Assembly: GCF_003665435.1 (NCBI RefSeq)
Contig: NZ_CP023407.1
Location: forward strand, 6,249,501 to 6,313,500
Source: Streptomyces fungicidicus
Lineage (GTDB): Bacteria > Actinomycetota > Actinomycetes > Streptomycetales > Streptomycetaceae
DNA length: 64,000 bases
Direction of reading: 5' to 3'
Shown here piece by piece: positions 49,950 to 59,065 of this stretch; the stretch's first letter is position 1; every line of letters starts with the position of its first letter. Position numbers and translations under genes: made by a program. The notes under the pieces are model-generated. The model made no database searches. It had not been told where the DNA came from and saw nothing but the letters and a program-made list of their open reading frames with translations.

Positions 49950-51011
49950 TCAGGAGGCGAGCCAGGACGCGGTGTGGGCGTCGATCTCGGACACCAGCCG
50001 CGCCTTGCCCGCCGGGTCCAGGAACGAGGCCTCGACCGCGTTCCTCGCCAGGTCGGCCAGCCCCCGCTCGTCGAGGTCCAGCAGCCGGGCGGCGACCGCG
50101 TACTCGTTGTTGAGGTCGGTGCCGAACATCGGCGGGTCGTCGGAGTTGACGGTCACCAGGACGCCGGCCTCCACGAACCGCTTCATCGGGTGCTCGTCGA
50201 GCGTGGCGACCGCGCGGGTGGCGATGTTGGAGGTGGGGCACACCTCCAGCGGGATGCGCCGCTCGGCCAGGTGCCGGAGCAGTTCCGGGTCGCGGGCGGA
50301 GCTGGTGCCGTGCCCGATGCGCTCGGCGCCCAGTTCGTTCAGCGCGTCCCAGACCGTCTGCGGGCCGGTGGTCTCGCCGGCGTGCGGCACGGAGTGCAGC
50401 CCGGCGGCGATCGCGCGGTCGAAGAACGGCTTGAACTGCGGGCGCGGGACGCCGATCTCCGGTCCGCCGAGACCGAAGGAGACCAGCCCCTCCGGGCGCA
50501 GCCGGTCGTCGGTGGCGAGCCGCGCGGTCTCCTCGGCGGACTCCAGCCCGGCCTCGCCGGGGATGTCGAAGCACCAGCGCAGCACGGTGCCGAACTCGGC
50601 CTCCGCCGCCTTGCGGGCGTCCTCGATCGCGGCCATGAAGGCGCCCTCGTCGATGCCGCGCCGGGTGGAGGAGAACGGGGTGATGGTCAGCTCGGCGTAC
50701 CGCACCTGCTGGCGGGCCAGTTCGCGCGCCACCTCGTAGGTGAGCAGCCGGACGTCCTCGGGGGTGCGGATGAGGTCGACGACGGACAGGTACACCTCGA
50801 TGAAGTGGGCGAAGTCCGTGAAGGTGAAGTAGTCGGCCAGGGCCTCGGGGTCGGTGGGCACCTTGGAGTCGGGGTGGCGCGCGGCCAGCTCCGAGACGAT
50901 GCGGGGGGAGGCGGACCCGACGTGGTGCACGTGCAGCTCGGCCTTGGGCAGTCCGGCGATGAACGCCCGCAGATCGCGTGAGACGCGCGGCTCGACGAGA
51001 TGGTCGGTCAA
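49950..51011 (-). CDS. Adenosine deaminase family protein, possibly aminodeoxyfutalosine deaminase
   Basis: The 353-residue protein has an amidohydrolase barrel with metal motif HVH (His27, His29), PHAGET, RIGHGTS and VNSDDPPMFGT. In classical adenosine deaminase the first motif is HVHLDG. Here it reads HVHHVGS, so the substrate pocket differs. Streptomyces makes menaquinone by the futalosine route, and a protein of this type beside a GDPD-like gene has been linked to aminodeoxyfutalosine deamination; I recall that only from memory. Adenosine remains possible. Confidence 0.75.
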   Translation of the reverse strand: MTDHLVEPRVSRDLRAFIAGLPKAELHVHHVGSASPRIVSELAARHPDSKVPTDPEALADYFTFTDFAHFIEVYLSVVDLIRTPEDVRLLTYEVARELARQQVRYAELTITPFSSTRRGIDEGAFMAAIEDARKAAEAEFGTVLRWCFDIPGEAGLESAEETARLATDDRLRPEGLVSFGLGGPEIGVPRPQFKPFFDRAIAAGLHSVPHAGETTGPQTVWDALNELGAERIGHGTSSARDPELLRHLAERRIPLEVCPTSNIATRAVATLDEHPMKRFVEAGVLVTVNSDDPPMFGTDLNNEYAVAARLLDLDERGLADLARNAVEASFLDPAGKARLVSEIDAHTASWLAS

Positions 51012-51178
51012 GGGTTCCTCCCCGGAACGGCGCCCCGGGCCGCACGGGCGGCGGGGCGCGGGTGATCGGCTGATCGGTGACTCGGGGTCATCGTAGGCGG
51101 TGGGCGGGGGTCGAGGGCCCGGCCGGTGCGGCGGACCCGTAGCATGACCGGACGATCGAGGCCAGGGGGGACTGCCAG

Positions 51179-51859
51179 ATGACGGACGCGACGCAGCCGG
51201 GCGGGGACAGCGCGAGCGCGGACGACCCCTGGGCGGCCCCGGAGCGCAGGACCTCGCTGGACAAGGGCGCCGCCTCCGGCACGGGGAGACCGTCCGTGCA
51301 CGACCAGCCCACCGTCACCTCGATGCCGGGCGCCGGTTTCGCCCCGCCCGCCGGAGGTACTCCGCCGGGCGGCACCGCACCGGGCGGCCCCGGGCCGTTC
51401 GACGCCATGGGCTCCGCGGTGCCCCCGCCGCCCGTCGCGCCCACCGGCCCCGGTGCCCCCGGCGGCTACGGCTACCCCGGCTACCCGACGGGCGGCTACG
51501 GCTGGCCCGGCATGCCGATGCAGCGGCAGAACGGCATGGGCGTCGCGGCCATGGTGCTCGGCATTCTGGCCTGCTGCCTGTTCTGCCTCTACGGCGTGGT
51601 CTCCGTCGTCCTCGGCATCCTCGCGATCGTCTTCGGCATCAAGGGCCGGCAGAAGGCCGAGCAGGGCCTGGCCGACAACCACGGACAGGCCCAGGCGGGC
51701 CTGATCATGGGCATCATCGGCCTCGTCCTGGGCGTCGCCGTGATCGTCCTGATAGCGATCGGCGTCACCGCCGCCATCAACAGCGTCCCGGACGACTGGG
51801 AGGACGAGGGCTCCTACGGCGCCCACCGCCCGGTGGCCACCGCTCCCGCCCTGCGCTGA
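51179..51859 (+). CDS. DUF4190 membrane protein
   Basis: The 226-residue protein has a disordered Pro/Gly/Thr-rich N-terminal half (residues ~1-115 with GGYGYPGYPTGGYG) followed by DUF4190: two membrane helices (MVLGILACCLFCLYGVVSVV and LIMGIIGLVLGVAVIVL) joined by IKGRQKAEQGLA. Such proteins are abundant in actinobacteria and probably sit at the membrane; function unknown. AGGGGGG precedes the ATG. Confidence 0.8.
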   Translation: MTDATQPGGDSASADDPWAAPERRTSLDKGAASGTGRPSVHDQPTVTSMPGAGFAPPAGGTPPGGTAPGGPGPFDAMGSAVPPPPVAPTGPGAPGGYGYPGYPTGGYGWPGMPMQRQNGMGVAAMVLGILACCLFCLYGVVSVVLGILAIVFGIKGRQKAEQGLADNHGQAQAGLIMGIIGLVLGVAVIVLIAIGVTAAINSVPDDWEDEGSYGAHRPVATAPALR

Positions 51860-51936
51860 CCTTCCCGAAGGCGTCCTGAGGGGCGGACGGGATCACTATG
51901 ATTGCCGGGTCAGTAAACGGAGGGGAGAGCGTTTTC

Positions 51937-52398
51937 ATGTCCGGCACCAATCCCGCACCCGGTGGATTCGGGCCGCCGTCCCAGCCCCCGCAGCAGCCGG
52001 GGGGTCCCGGCTACGGCTACCCGCAGTCCGGCCCGTCCTACGGGTACCCCGGGGGCCCCGCGCCGCAGGGCATGCCCCCCGCGCCCTACCCCCCGTCGCC
52101 CGGCTACGCGATGCCCGTGCAGCCGAGCAACGGAATGGGCACCACCGGTCTGGTCCTGGGCATCATCGGCGTGGTCTGCAGCCTCACGTTCTTCCTGTGG
52201 TTCTTCGGCGTGGTCCTGGGCATCCTGGCGATCATCTTCGGCGCCATCGGCCGCGGGAAGGCGACCCGCGGCGAGGCCACCAACAAGGGCGCGGCGACCG
52301 CCGGCCTCGTCTGCGGCATCGTGGCCACGGTGATCCTGCCGCTGCTCGGCATCGCGCTCTTCGCCAGCGTCATGGGAGGGATCGGCGCCGCCTCCTGA
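51937..52398 (+). CDS. DUF4190 membrane protein (second copy)
   Basis: The 153-residue paralogue has a Pro/Gly/Tyr-rich N-terminus (GYGYPQSGPSYGYPGG) and the same two helices (TTGLVLGIIGVVCSLTFFLW, TAGLVCGIVATVILPLLGI). GGAGGGGAG lies nine bases before the ATG. It follows the first copy by 77 bases, so the pair may share a transcript, and a strong terminator follows. Confidence 0.8.
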   Translation: MSGTNPAPGGFGPPSQPPQQPGGPGYGYPQSGPSYGYPGGPAPQGMPPAPYPPSPGYAMPVQPSNGMGTTGLVLGIIGVVCSLTFFLWFFGVVLGILAIIFGAIGRGKATRGEATNKGAATAGLVCGIVATVILPLLGIALFASVMGGIGAAS

Positions 52399-52417
52399 TC
52401 CAGGCCGCCGTATCTCC

Positions 52418-52445
52418 GAGGGCCGGTCCGACGGGACCGGCCCTC
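52418..52445 (+). terminator. Strong terminator between the DUF4190 and NADAR genes
   Basis: GAGGGCCGGTCC-gacg-GGACCGGCCCTC, a perfect 12-bp stem with a 4-base loop between convergent genes. Confidence 0.85.
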
Positions 52446-52478
52446 CGCCGTCCGCGAAGGCGCCCGCCCGGCCGGTGC

Positions 52479-53054
52479 TCAGCCCGCGCGCAGCCGGGCG
52501 CGGGCCTCCATCAGCGCGAACCCCAGCAGGTTCGGCCCCCGCCACCGCTCCGGGTCCGCCGCCCCCTCGTCGTGCGCCGCGGGGCCGATGCCCCACACCC
52601 GGTCCACCGGGCTCGCCTCGACCAGGACGCGGTCCCCGGTGCCCAGCAGGAACGCCCGCAGGTCGTCGTGCGCCGCGAACTTGTGCACGCTGCCCTCGAC
52701 GACGACGCCGAACCGCTCCCGGCGCCATATCGCCTCGTCGAAGCCCCGCACCAGCCGCCCCGCCTTCTTCGCCTGAGCGGGATGCTCCGCGGCCAGCACC
52801 CGCCGCTCGCCCTCCGGGTCCGCGAACAGCCTGGCCTTGGCCGCCATCATCCAGTGCTCGGCGGTCGCGTACTCCACGCCGTCCACCGTGAACGGCGACG
52901 GCCACCACTGGCTCAGACAGCTCGCCCCGACCCGGCCGTCGGGCAGCGGCCGGTGCCCCCAGAAGTGGAGGTACCTGACCCTCGCCCCGGCCCGCAGCGC
53001 CTCGGTCAGCGCCTCCCTGGAACCGATCGTCCCCGTCGTCCCGCTCACCGCCAC
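52479..53054 (-). CDS. NADAR (YbiA) family protein
   Basis: The protein has the NADAR signatures LHFWGHRP, LSQWWPSPFTVDGVEYATAEHWMMAAKA in two parts, and VWGIG, with GPNLLGFALMEARARL near the end. YbiA-type proteins act on ADP-ribose adducts or on riboflavin intermediates. The start is uncertain: GTG 53054 follows GGGAGAG by eight bases (191 residues), while GTG 53102 would give 207. It lies divergent from the polyamine operon. Confidence 0.82.
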   Translation of the reverse strand: MAVSGTTGTIGSREALTEALRAGARVRYLHFWGHRPLPDGRVGASCLSQWWPSPFTVDGVEYATAEHWMMAAKARLFADPEGERRVLAAEHPAQAKKAGRLVRGFDEAIWRRERFGVVVEGSVHKFAAHDDLRAFLLGTGDRVLVEASPVDRVWGIGPAAHDEGAADPERWRGPNLLGFALMEARARLRAG

Positions 53055-53167
53055 CCCCGTGATCTCTCCCTGCACGCCGAGTCTGCCACCCACCACTGAC
53101 ACTCCGTCCTGCCTTTTCCGTGGCTACTCGACACCTGGTCGACAGATTCCGTCGCGTAACCAAAAGG

Positions 53168-53211
53168 CAACAACGGAATCACTTGTTGGAGTCCCATTGC
53201 TCTGTCAGGAT
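53168..53211 (+). promoter_or_regulatory. Polyamine operon promoter with inverted repeat at the -35
   Basis: TTGTTG (53183-53188) and CAGGAT (53206-53211) are 17 bases apart, a fair Streptomyces promoter. CAACAA (53168-53173) pairs with TTGTTG over a 9-base spacer, so an inverted repeat covers the -35 and could bind a repressor. Confidence 0.5.
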
Positions 53212-53271
53212 CGGCACTCAAATCGAGCTGGAGCCACGCCGCCCCCTCTCGGGGACACGGAGGAGAGCGAC

Positions 53272-54807
53272 ATGCACAACCCGGGCAACGCCACCCCGGA
53301 ACGATTTCCCGCCCAGGACCGCTTCGCCCAGGGCGCGCAGTTCATCGCGGGACGCGTGACCAAGGGCTCCTCGGGCCGCACCCACGCGGTCGTCGACCCG
53401 GCCACCGGCGCGGAGGTGTACACCTACGAACTCGCCGGCGCCGACGACGTCGACGCGGCCGTGGCCGCCGCGCGGGAGGCGTTCCCCGCCTGGGCCGGCG
53501 CCACCCCCGGGGAGCGCTCGGACGCCCTGCACCGGTTCGCCGCCGTCGTCGCCGACCGCGCGGAGGAGTTCGCCCGCGCGGAGTTGCTGCAGTGCGGCAA
53601 GCCGCTGAAGCTGACCCGTGAGTTCGACGTCCCCGGCACGATCGACAACATCGCCTACTTCGCCGGCGCCGCCCGCAGCCTGCAGGGCCAGTCGGCCGGC
53701 GAGTACTCCGGCGACCACACCTCGTACGTCCGCCGCGAACCCATCGGCGTCGTCGGCTCCGTCGCCCCCTGGAACTACCCCCTGCAGATGGCCGCCTGGA
53801 AGATCCTCCCGGCCATCGCCGCGGGCAACACCATCGTCCTCAAGCCCGCCGAACTCACCCCGCTGACCTCGCTCCTCTTCGCGCAGGCCGCCACCGACGC
53901 CGGAATCCCGGACGGTGTCGTCAACATCGTCACCGGCACCGGCAAGGAGGCAGGCGAGCACCTGGTCGGCCACCCCGACGTGGCCATGACCTCCTTCACC
54001 GGCTCCACCGCAGTCGGCAAGCGGGTCGCCGAGATCGCCACCGCCGGCGTCAAGCGCCTCCACCTCGAACTCGGCGGCAAGGCGCCCTTCGTCGTCTTCG
54101 ACGACGCCGACCTCGACGCCGCCGTCAACGGCGCGGTCGCGGGCGCGCTGATCAACACCGGGCAGGACTGCACGGCCGCCACCCGCGCCTATGTGCAACG
54201 CCCCCTCTACGAGGACTTCGTCGAGCGCACCGCCGCCCTGATGGAGACCGTCCGGCTCGGCGACCCCTTCGCCCCCGGTACCGACCTCGGCCCGCTGATC
54301 TCGCACGCCCAGCGCGACCGGGTGGCCGGCTTCGTCGACCGGGCGCGTGCCTACGCACGCGTGGTGACCGGCGGTGACGCGCCCCTGGGCGAGCTGGGGA
54401 ACGGCGCGTACTATCGCCCCACGCTCATCGCCGACGCGGCGCAGGACAGCGAGGTCGTGCGGTCGGAGATCTTCGGTCCGGTGCTGGTCGTCCTGCCCTT
54501 CGACACCGACGACGAGGGCATCGCGCTGGCCAACGACACCCCGTACGGGCTCGCCGCCTCCGCCTGGAGCCGGGACGTGTACCGGACGGGCCGGGCCACC
54601 AGGGAGATCAAGGCGGGGTGTGTGTGGATCAACGACCACATCCCGATCATCAGCGAGATGCCGCACGGCGGTTACCGGGCGTCCGGCTTCGGCAAGGACA
54701 TGTCCGCGTACTCCTTCGAGGAGTACACGCAGATCAAGCACGTCATGTTCGACAACACGGCGGTGGTCCGCAAGGACTGGCACCGCACCGTCTTCGGGGA
54801 CCGATAG
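53272..54807 (+). CDS. Aldehyde dehydrogenase of the polyamine operon
   Basis: The 511-residue protein has APWNYPLQMAAWKILPAIAAG, LKPAELTPLTSLL, HLELGGKAPFVVFDD and the catalytic Cys in NTGQDCTAATR. It is the first gene of the polyamine operon and is similar to the other aldehyde dehydrogenase in this window, but longer at the N-terminus (MHNPGNATPERF) and with an extended C-terminus. It probably oxidises an aminoaldehyde from putrescine or cadaverine, possibly the gamma-glutamyl form. GGAGGAG precedes the ATG. Confidence 0.88.
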   Translation: MHNPGNATPERFPAQDRFAQGAQFIAGRVTKGSSGRTHAVVDPATGAEVYTYELAGADDVDAAVAAAREAFPAWAGATPGERSDALHRFAAVVADRAEEFARAELLQCGKPLKLTREFDVPGTIDNIAYFAGAARSLQGQSAGEYSGDHTSYVRREPIGVVGSVAPWNYPLQMAAWKILPAIAAGNTIVLKPAELTPLTSLLFAQAATDAGIPDGVVNIVTGTGKEAGEHLVGHPDVAMTSFTGSTAVGKRVAEIATAGVKRLHLELGGKAPFVVFDDADLDAAVNGAVAGALINTGQDCTAATRAYVQRPLYEDFVERTAALMETVRLGDPFAPGTDLGPLISHAQRDRVAGFVDRARAYARVVTGGDAPLGELGNGAYYRPTLIADAAQDSEVVRSEIFGPVLVVLPFDTDDEGIALANDTPYGLAASAWSRDVYRTGRATREIKAGCVWINDHIPIISEMPHGGYRASGFGKDMSAYSFEEYTQIKHVMFDNTAVVRKDWHRTVFGDR

Positions 54808-54859
54808 CAGCCCGGCCGCCCGACCCGCGGCCACACTCTCCCGAAAGGGCACCACGCGC

Positions 54860-56107
54860 ATGGAGCAGTACGAGCCCGATCGCCTCTCCCCGGCCCAGGT
54901 GGCCGCCATGCGGCGCAGCTTCCGAAGCGGGCGGGCGGCCCTGACCCGCCGTTCCCTGCTGCGCGCCTCCGCGGGCGGCGCGCTCGCGGTGGGCGGCGGC
55001 GGGGCGCTGAGCGGCTGCGGCATCCCCGCGGCCGGAAACACCCAGGGCGGCGTCTCGGCGGAGGACCACTCCAAGGCGGAGAAGTCCGTGAACTTCTCCA
55101 ACTGGACCGAGTACATGGACGTCGACGACAGCGGGCGCAACCACCCCACGCTGGACGCGTTCACGCGACGCACCGGCGTCAAGGTCAAGTACACCGAGGA
55201 CATCAACGACAACAGCGAGTTCTTCGGCAAGGTCAAGCCGCAGCTCGCCGCGGGCCAGGACACCGGCCGCGACATCATCGTCCTCACCGACTGGCTGGCC
55301 GCCCGGCTGATCCGCCTCGGCTGGGTCCAGAAACTGGACCCGGCCAACCTGCCGAACGCGTTCACCAACCTCTCGGCCCAGTTCCGCAACCCCGACTGGG
55401 ACCCGGGCCGCGCCTACTCGTACCCCTGGCAGGGCATCTCGACCGTCCTCGCCTACAACAAGAAGGCGCTGGACGGCGTCGAGGTGAGGACCCTCTCCGA
55501 CCTGCTGGACAACCCCAGGCTCAAGGGCCGCGTCGGTCTGCTCACGGAGATGCGCGACACCGTCGGCATGGCGCTCCTCGACATGGACAAGGACCCGGCG
55601 AAGTTCTCCGCCGACGACTACGACGCGGCGATCGCCCGCCTGCAGAAGGCCGTCGACCGGAGCCAGATCCGCCGCTTCACCGGCAACGACTACACCGCCG
55701 ACCTCACCAAGGGCGACCTCGCCGCCTGTCTGGCCTGGGCCGGGGACGTGGTCCAGCTCAAGGCGGACAACCCGGACATCGAGTTCGTGATCCCGGACAG
55801 CGGCTACATGACGTCCAGCGACAACATGCTGATCCCCAACAAGGCCCGGCACAAGACGAACGCCGAGCGGCTGATCGACTACTACTTCGAGCCGCAGCCG
55901 GCCGCCGAACTCGCCGCCTACATCAACTTCGTCTGTCCCGTCGACGGCGTGAAGGACCACCTCGCGCGGATCGACGAGGACGCGGCGAACAACCCGCTGA
56001 TCCTCCCCGACAAGGCCATGCAGGCCAAGTCCCGTGCCTTCCGCTCCCTGAGCTCCAAGGAAGAGACGGCATTCGAAGAGAAGTTCGCGAAGCTCACTGG
56101 GGCGTGA
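54860..56107 (+). CDS. potD: Polyamine ABC transporter substrate-binding lipoprotein (PotD/PotF type)
   Basis: The 415-residue protein has a twin-arginine signal (LTRRSLLRASAGG, Arg30-Arg31) and a lipobox LSGC (Cys53), so it may be exported folded by Tat and then lipid-anchored. The mature part has NFSNWTEYMDVDD, VKVKYTEDINDNSEFF and WAGDVVQLKADNPDIEF, fitting PotD/PotF. It should bind putrescine or spermidine and deliver it to PotABC encoded next. Confidence 0.93.
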   Translation: MEQYEPDRLSPAQVAAMRRSFRSGRAALTRRSLLRASAGGALAVGGGGALSGCGIPAAGNTQGGVSAEDHSKAEKSVNFSNWTEYMDVDDSGRNHPTLDAFTRRTGVKVKYTEDINDNSEFFGKVKPQLAAGQDTGRDIIVLTDWLAARLIRLGWVQKLDPANLPNAFTNLSAQFRNPDWDPGRAYSYPWQGISTVLAYNKKALDGVEVRTLSDLLDNPRLKGRVGLLTEMRDTVGMALLDMDKDPAKFSADDYDAAIARLQKAVDRSQIRRFTGNDYTADLTKGDLAACLAWAGDVVQLKADNPDIEFVIPDSGYMTSSDNMLIPNKARHKTNAERLIDYYFEPQPAAELAAYINFVCPVDGVKDHLARIDEDAANNPLILPDKAMQAKSRAFRSLSSKEETAFEEKFAKLTGA

Positions 56108-56111
56108 CGAG

Positions 56112-57305
56112 ATGAAGACCACCAAAGACACCACCACGGCCGGCAACGGCGGCGGGGACGTCCGCCTCACCGGGATCAGCAAGACGTACGGCTCCTTCAC
56201 CGCCGTGCACCCGCTCGACCTGACCGTCCCGCAGGGCTCCTTCTTCGCCCTGCTCGGCGCGTCCGGCTGCGGCAAGACCACCACCCTGCGGATGATCGCC
56301 GGCCTGGAGGAGCCCACCGCGGGCACCGTTCACCTCGGCGACCAGGACGTCACCGCGCTGCCGCCCTACAAGCGGCCGGTGAACACGGTCTTCCAGTCCT
56401 ATGCCCTCTTCCCGCACCTCGACATCTTCGAGAACGTCGCCTTCGGTCTGCGCCGGCGCGGCATCAGGAGCGTGAAGAAGCAGGTCGAGGAGATGCTGGA
56501 ACTGGTCCAGCTCGGCGAGCAGGCGCGCAAGAAGCCGCACCAGCTCTCCGGCGGCCAGCAGCAGCGCGTCGCCGTGGCCCGCGCGCTCATCAACCACCCC
56601 CGGGTGCTCCTCCTCGACGAACCGCTCGGCGCCCTCGACCTGAAGCTGCGCCGCCAGATGCAGCTGGAGCTCAAGCGCATCCAGACCGAGGTCGGCATCA
56701 CCTTCGTGCACGTCACGCACGACCAGGAGGAGGCCATGACCATGGCCGACACGGTCGCCGTGATGAACGCCGGCCGGGTCGAGCAGCTCGGCCCGCCCAC
56801 CGAGCTCTACGAGAACCCGCGCACCACCTTCGTCGCCAACTTCCTCGGCACCTCCAACTTCATCGAGGCCGAGGTCGACACCAGGTCCGGCGGCGAGATC
56901 GTCCTCAAGGCGGGCGGCGGCAAGCTGGTGCTGCCCGAGGCCCGCAACAGCGCGCCCACGACGACCGGCGGCAAGGTGCTGGTCGGCGTACGCCCGGAGA
57001 AGATCTCCCTCACCCACGCCGACGACGCCGGCGGGATACCCGACGGCCGCAACCGCATCACCGGCCGGATCGCCGACTCCAGCTTCATCGGCGTCTCCAC
57101 GCAGTTCGTCGTCGACAGCCCCGTCTGCACCGACTTCGAGGTCTACGTCCAGAACATCGACCGCGACGCCCGGCTGGTGCCCGGCGCCGAGGTCGTCCTG
57201 CACTGGAACCCGGCGCACACCTTCGGCCTGGACGCCGCCCAGTCCCTGCTCGCCGGGACAGTGAACTCCGCGGACGTCGAGACGGTCGAGGAAGAGGTCG
57301 CCTGA
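56112..57305 (+). CDS. potA: Polyamine ABC transporter ATPase PotA
   Basis: The 397-residue ATPase has Walker A LGASGCGKTTTLRMIAG, signature LSGGQQQRVAVARAL, Walker B VLLLDEPLGALDLKLR and switch THDQ. A TOBE-like regulatory domain fills the last ~120 residues. It energises the PotBC permease. The end overlaps potB by one base (TGATG). Confidence 0.94.
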   Translation: MKTTKDTTTAGNGGGDVRLTGISKTYGSFTAVHPLDLTVPQGSFFALLGASGCGKTTTLRMIAGLEEPTAGTVHLGDQDVTALPPYKRPVNTVFQSYALFPHLDIFENVAFGLRRRGIRSVKKQVEEMLELVQLGEQARKKPHQLSGGQQQRVAVARALINHPRVLLLDEPLGALDLKLRRQMQLELKRIQTEVGITFVHVTHDQEEAMTMADTVAVMNAGRVEQLGPPTELYENPRTTFVANFLGTSNFIEAEVDTRSGGEIVLKAGGGKLVLPEARNSAPTTTGGKVLVGVRPEKISLTHADDAGGIPDGRNRITGRIADSSFIGVSTQFVVDSPVCTDFEVYVQNIDRDARLVPGAEVVLHWNPAHTFGLDAAQSLLAGTVNSADVETVEEEVA

Positions 57306-58228
57306 TGGCCACGGCCACCGAGGCGCCACCCCTGGCGCCCGCCTCGGAGAAGGAGCCACCCCGCAGGCGGGGCCGCTGGACGCCGTACTGGCTGCTGCTG
57401 CCCGGCCTGCTCTGGCTGGTGGTGTTCTTCGCGCTGCCGGTGATCTACCAGGCCTCCACGTCCGTGCAGACGGGCTCCCTGGAGGAGGGCTACAAGGTCA
57501 CCTGGCACTTCGCCACCTACTGGGACGCGCTGTCCGAGTACTGGCCGCAGTTCGTCCGCTCGGTGCTCTACGCCGCCTCCGCGACCGTGCTGTGCCTGCT
57601 GCTCGGCTACCCGCTGGCGTACCTCATCGCCTTCCGGGCGGGACGCTGGCGGAACCTGATCATGATCCTGGTGATCGCGCCGTTCTTCACCAGCTTCCTC
57701 ATCCGCACCCTCGCCTGGAAGACGATCCTCGCCGACAGCGGCCCGGTGGTCGACGTCCTGAACACCCTGCACGTCCTGGACGTCACGGCATGGCTCGGCT
57801 GGACCGCCGGCGACCGGGTGCTCGCCACCCCGCTCGCGGTGGTGTGCGGTCTGACGTACAACTTCCTGCCGTTCATGATCCTGCCGCTCTACACCTCGCT
57901 GGAGCGCATCGACCCCCGGCTGCACGAGGCGGCGAACGACCTCTACGCCAAGCCGTCGACCACCTTCCGCCGGGTCACCTTCCCGCTGTCGATGCCGGGC
58001 GTGGTCTCCGGCACGCTGCTGACCTTCATCCCGGCGTCCGGCGACTACATCAACTCGGACCTGCTCGGCTCCACCGAGACCCGCATGGCCGGCAACGTGA
58101 TCCAGTCGCAGTTCCTGCGGATCCTCGACTATCCGACGGCCGCCGCGCTCTCCTTCATCCTCATGGCCGCGATCCTCGTCATGGTCACCCTCTACATCCG
58201 CAAGTCCGGGACGGAGGATCTGGTCTAG
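57305..58228 (+). CDS. potB: Polyamine ABC transporter permease PotB
   Basis: The 307-residue protein has about six membrane helices and the EAA loop EAANDLYAKPSTTFRRVTFP. The start overlaps the end of potA and the stop abuts potC, so the four transport genes are translationally linked. Confidence 0.93.
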   Translation: MATATEAPPLAPASEKEPPRRRGRWTPYWLLLPGLLWLVVFFALPVIYQASTSVQTGSLEEGYKVTWHFATYWDALSEYWPQFVRSVLYAASATVLCLLLGYPLAYLIAFRAGRWRNLIMILVIAPFFTSFLIRTLAWKTILADSGPVVDVLNTLHVLDVTAWLGWTAGDRVLATPLAVVCGLTYNFLPFMILPLYTSLERIDPRLHEAANDLYAKPSTTFRRVTFPLSMPGVVSGTLLTFIPASGDYINSDLLGSTETRMAGNVIQSQFLRILDYPTAAALSFILMAAILVMVTLYIRKSGTEDLV

Positions 58229-59029
58229 ATGACCCTCGTCAACTGGCTCAAGCGCCATCTCGTCGTCATCGCGGGGCTGCTGACCCTCGGATATCTGCTC
58301 CTTCCGAACGTCGTCGTCACCGTGTTCTCCTTCAACAACCCCAAGGGGCGCTTCAACTACGAATGGCAGGAGTTCTCCACGGAGGCGTGGCGGGACCCCT
58401 GCGGCGTCTCCGGACTGTGCGGTTCGCTCACCCTCAGCCTCCAGATCGCGCTCTGGGCGACGCTCGGCGCCACCCTGCTCGGCACGATGATCGCCTTCGC
58501 GCTGGTCCGCTACCGCTTCCGCGCCCGCGGCGCGGTGAACTCGCTGATCTTCCTGCCGATGGCGATGCCCGAGGTGGTGATGGCGGCCTCGCTGCTCACC
58601 CTGTTCCTCAACATGGGCGCCCAGCTGGGCTTCTGGACGATCCTGATCGCCCACATCATGTTCTGCCTCAGCTTCGTCGTGGTCGCCGTGAAGGCGCGCG
58701 TGATGTCGATGGACCCCCGTCTGGAGCAGGCCGCGCAGGACCTGTACGCCGGTCCCGTCCAGACGTTCCTCCGGGTCACCCTGCCGATCGCCGCCCCCGG
58801 CATCGCGGCGGGCGCGCTGCTCGCCTTCGCGCTCTCCTTCGACGACTTCATCATCACCAACTTCAACGCCGGTTCGACCGTCACCTTCCCGATGTTCGTC
58901 TGGGGCTCCGCACAGCGCGGAACTCCCGTACAGATCAACGTCATCGGCACGGCCATGTTCGTCGTCGCCGTCCTCCTGGTGCTGGTCTCCATGGCCGTCG
59001 GCAACCGCCGCGGCCGGCAGAAGGCATAG
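58229..59029 (+). CDS. potC: Polyamine ABC transporter permease PotC
   Basis: The 266-residue protein has about six helices and the EAA loop EQAAQDLYAGPVQTFLRVTLP. It pairs with PotB to form the channel. The ATG lies directly on the potB stop. Confidence 0.93.
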   Translation: MTLVNWLKRHLVVIAGLLTLGYLLLPNVVVTVFSFNNPKGRFNYEWQEFSTEAWRDPCGVSGLCGSLTLSLQIALWATLGATLLGTMIAFALVRYRFRARGAVNSLIFLPMAMPEVVMAASLLTLFLNMGAQLGFWTILIAHIMFCLSFVVVAVKARVMSMDPRLEQAAQDLYAGPVQTFLRVTLPIAAPGIAAGALLAFALSFDDFIITNFNAGSTVTFPMFVWGSAQRGTPVQINVIGTAMFVVAVLLVLVSMAVGNRRGRQKA

Positions 59030-59065
59030 AAAAACAGCCGCAGTCCCCTGTAGGGAGTTGAAATC

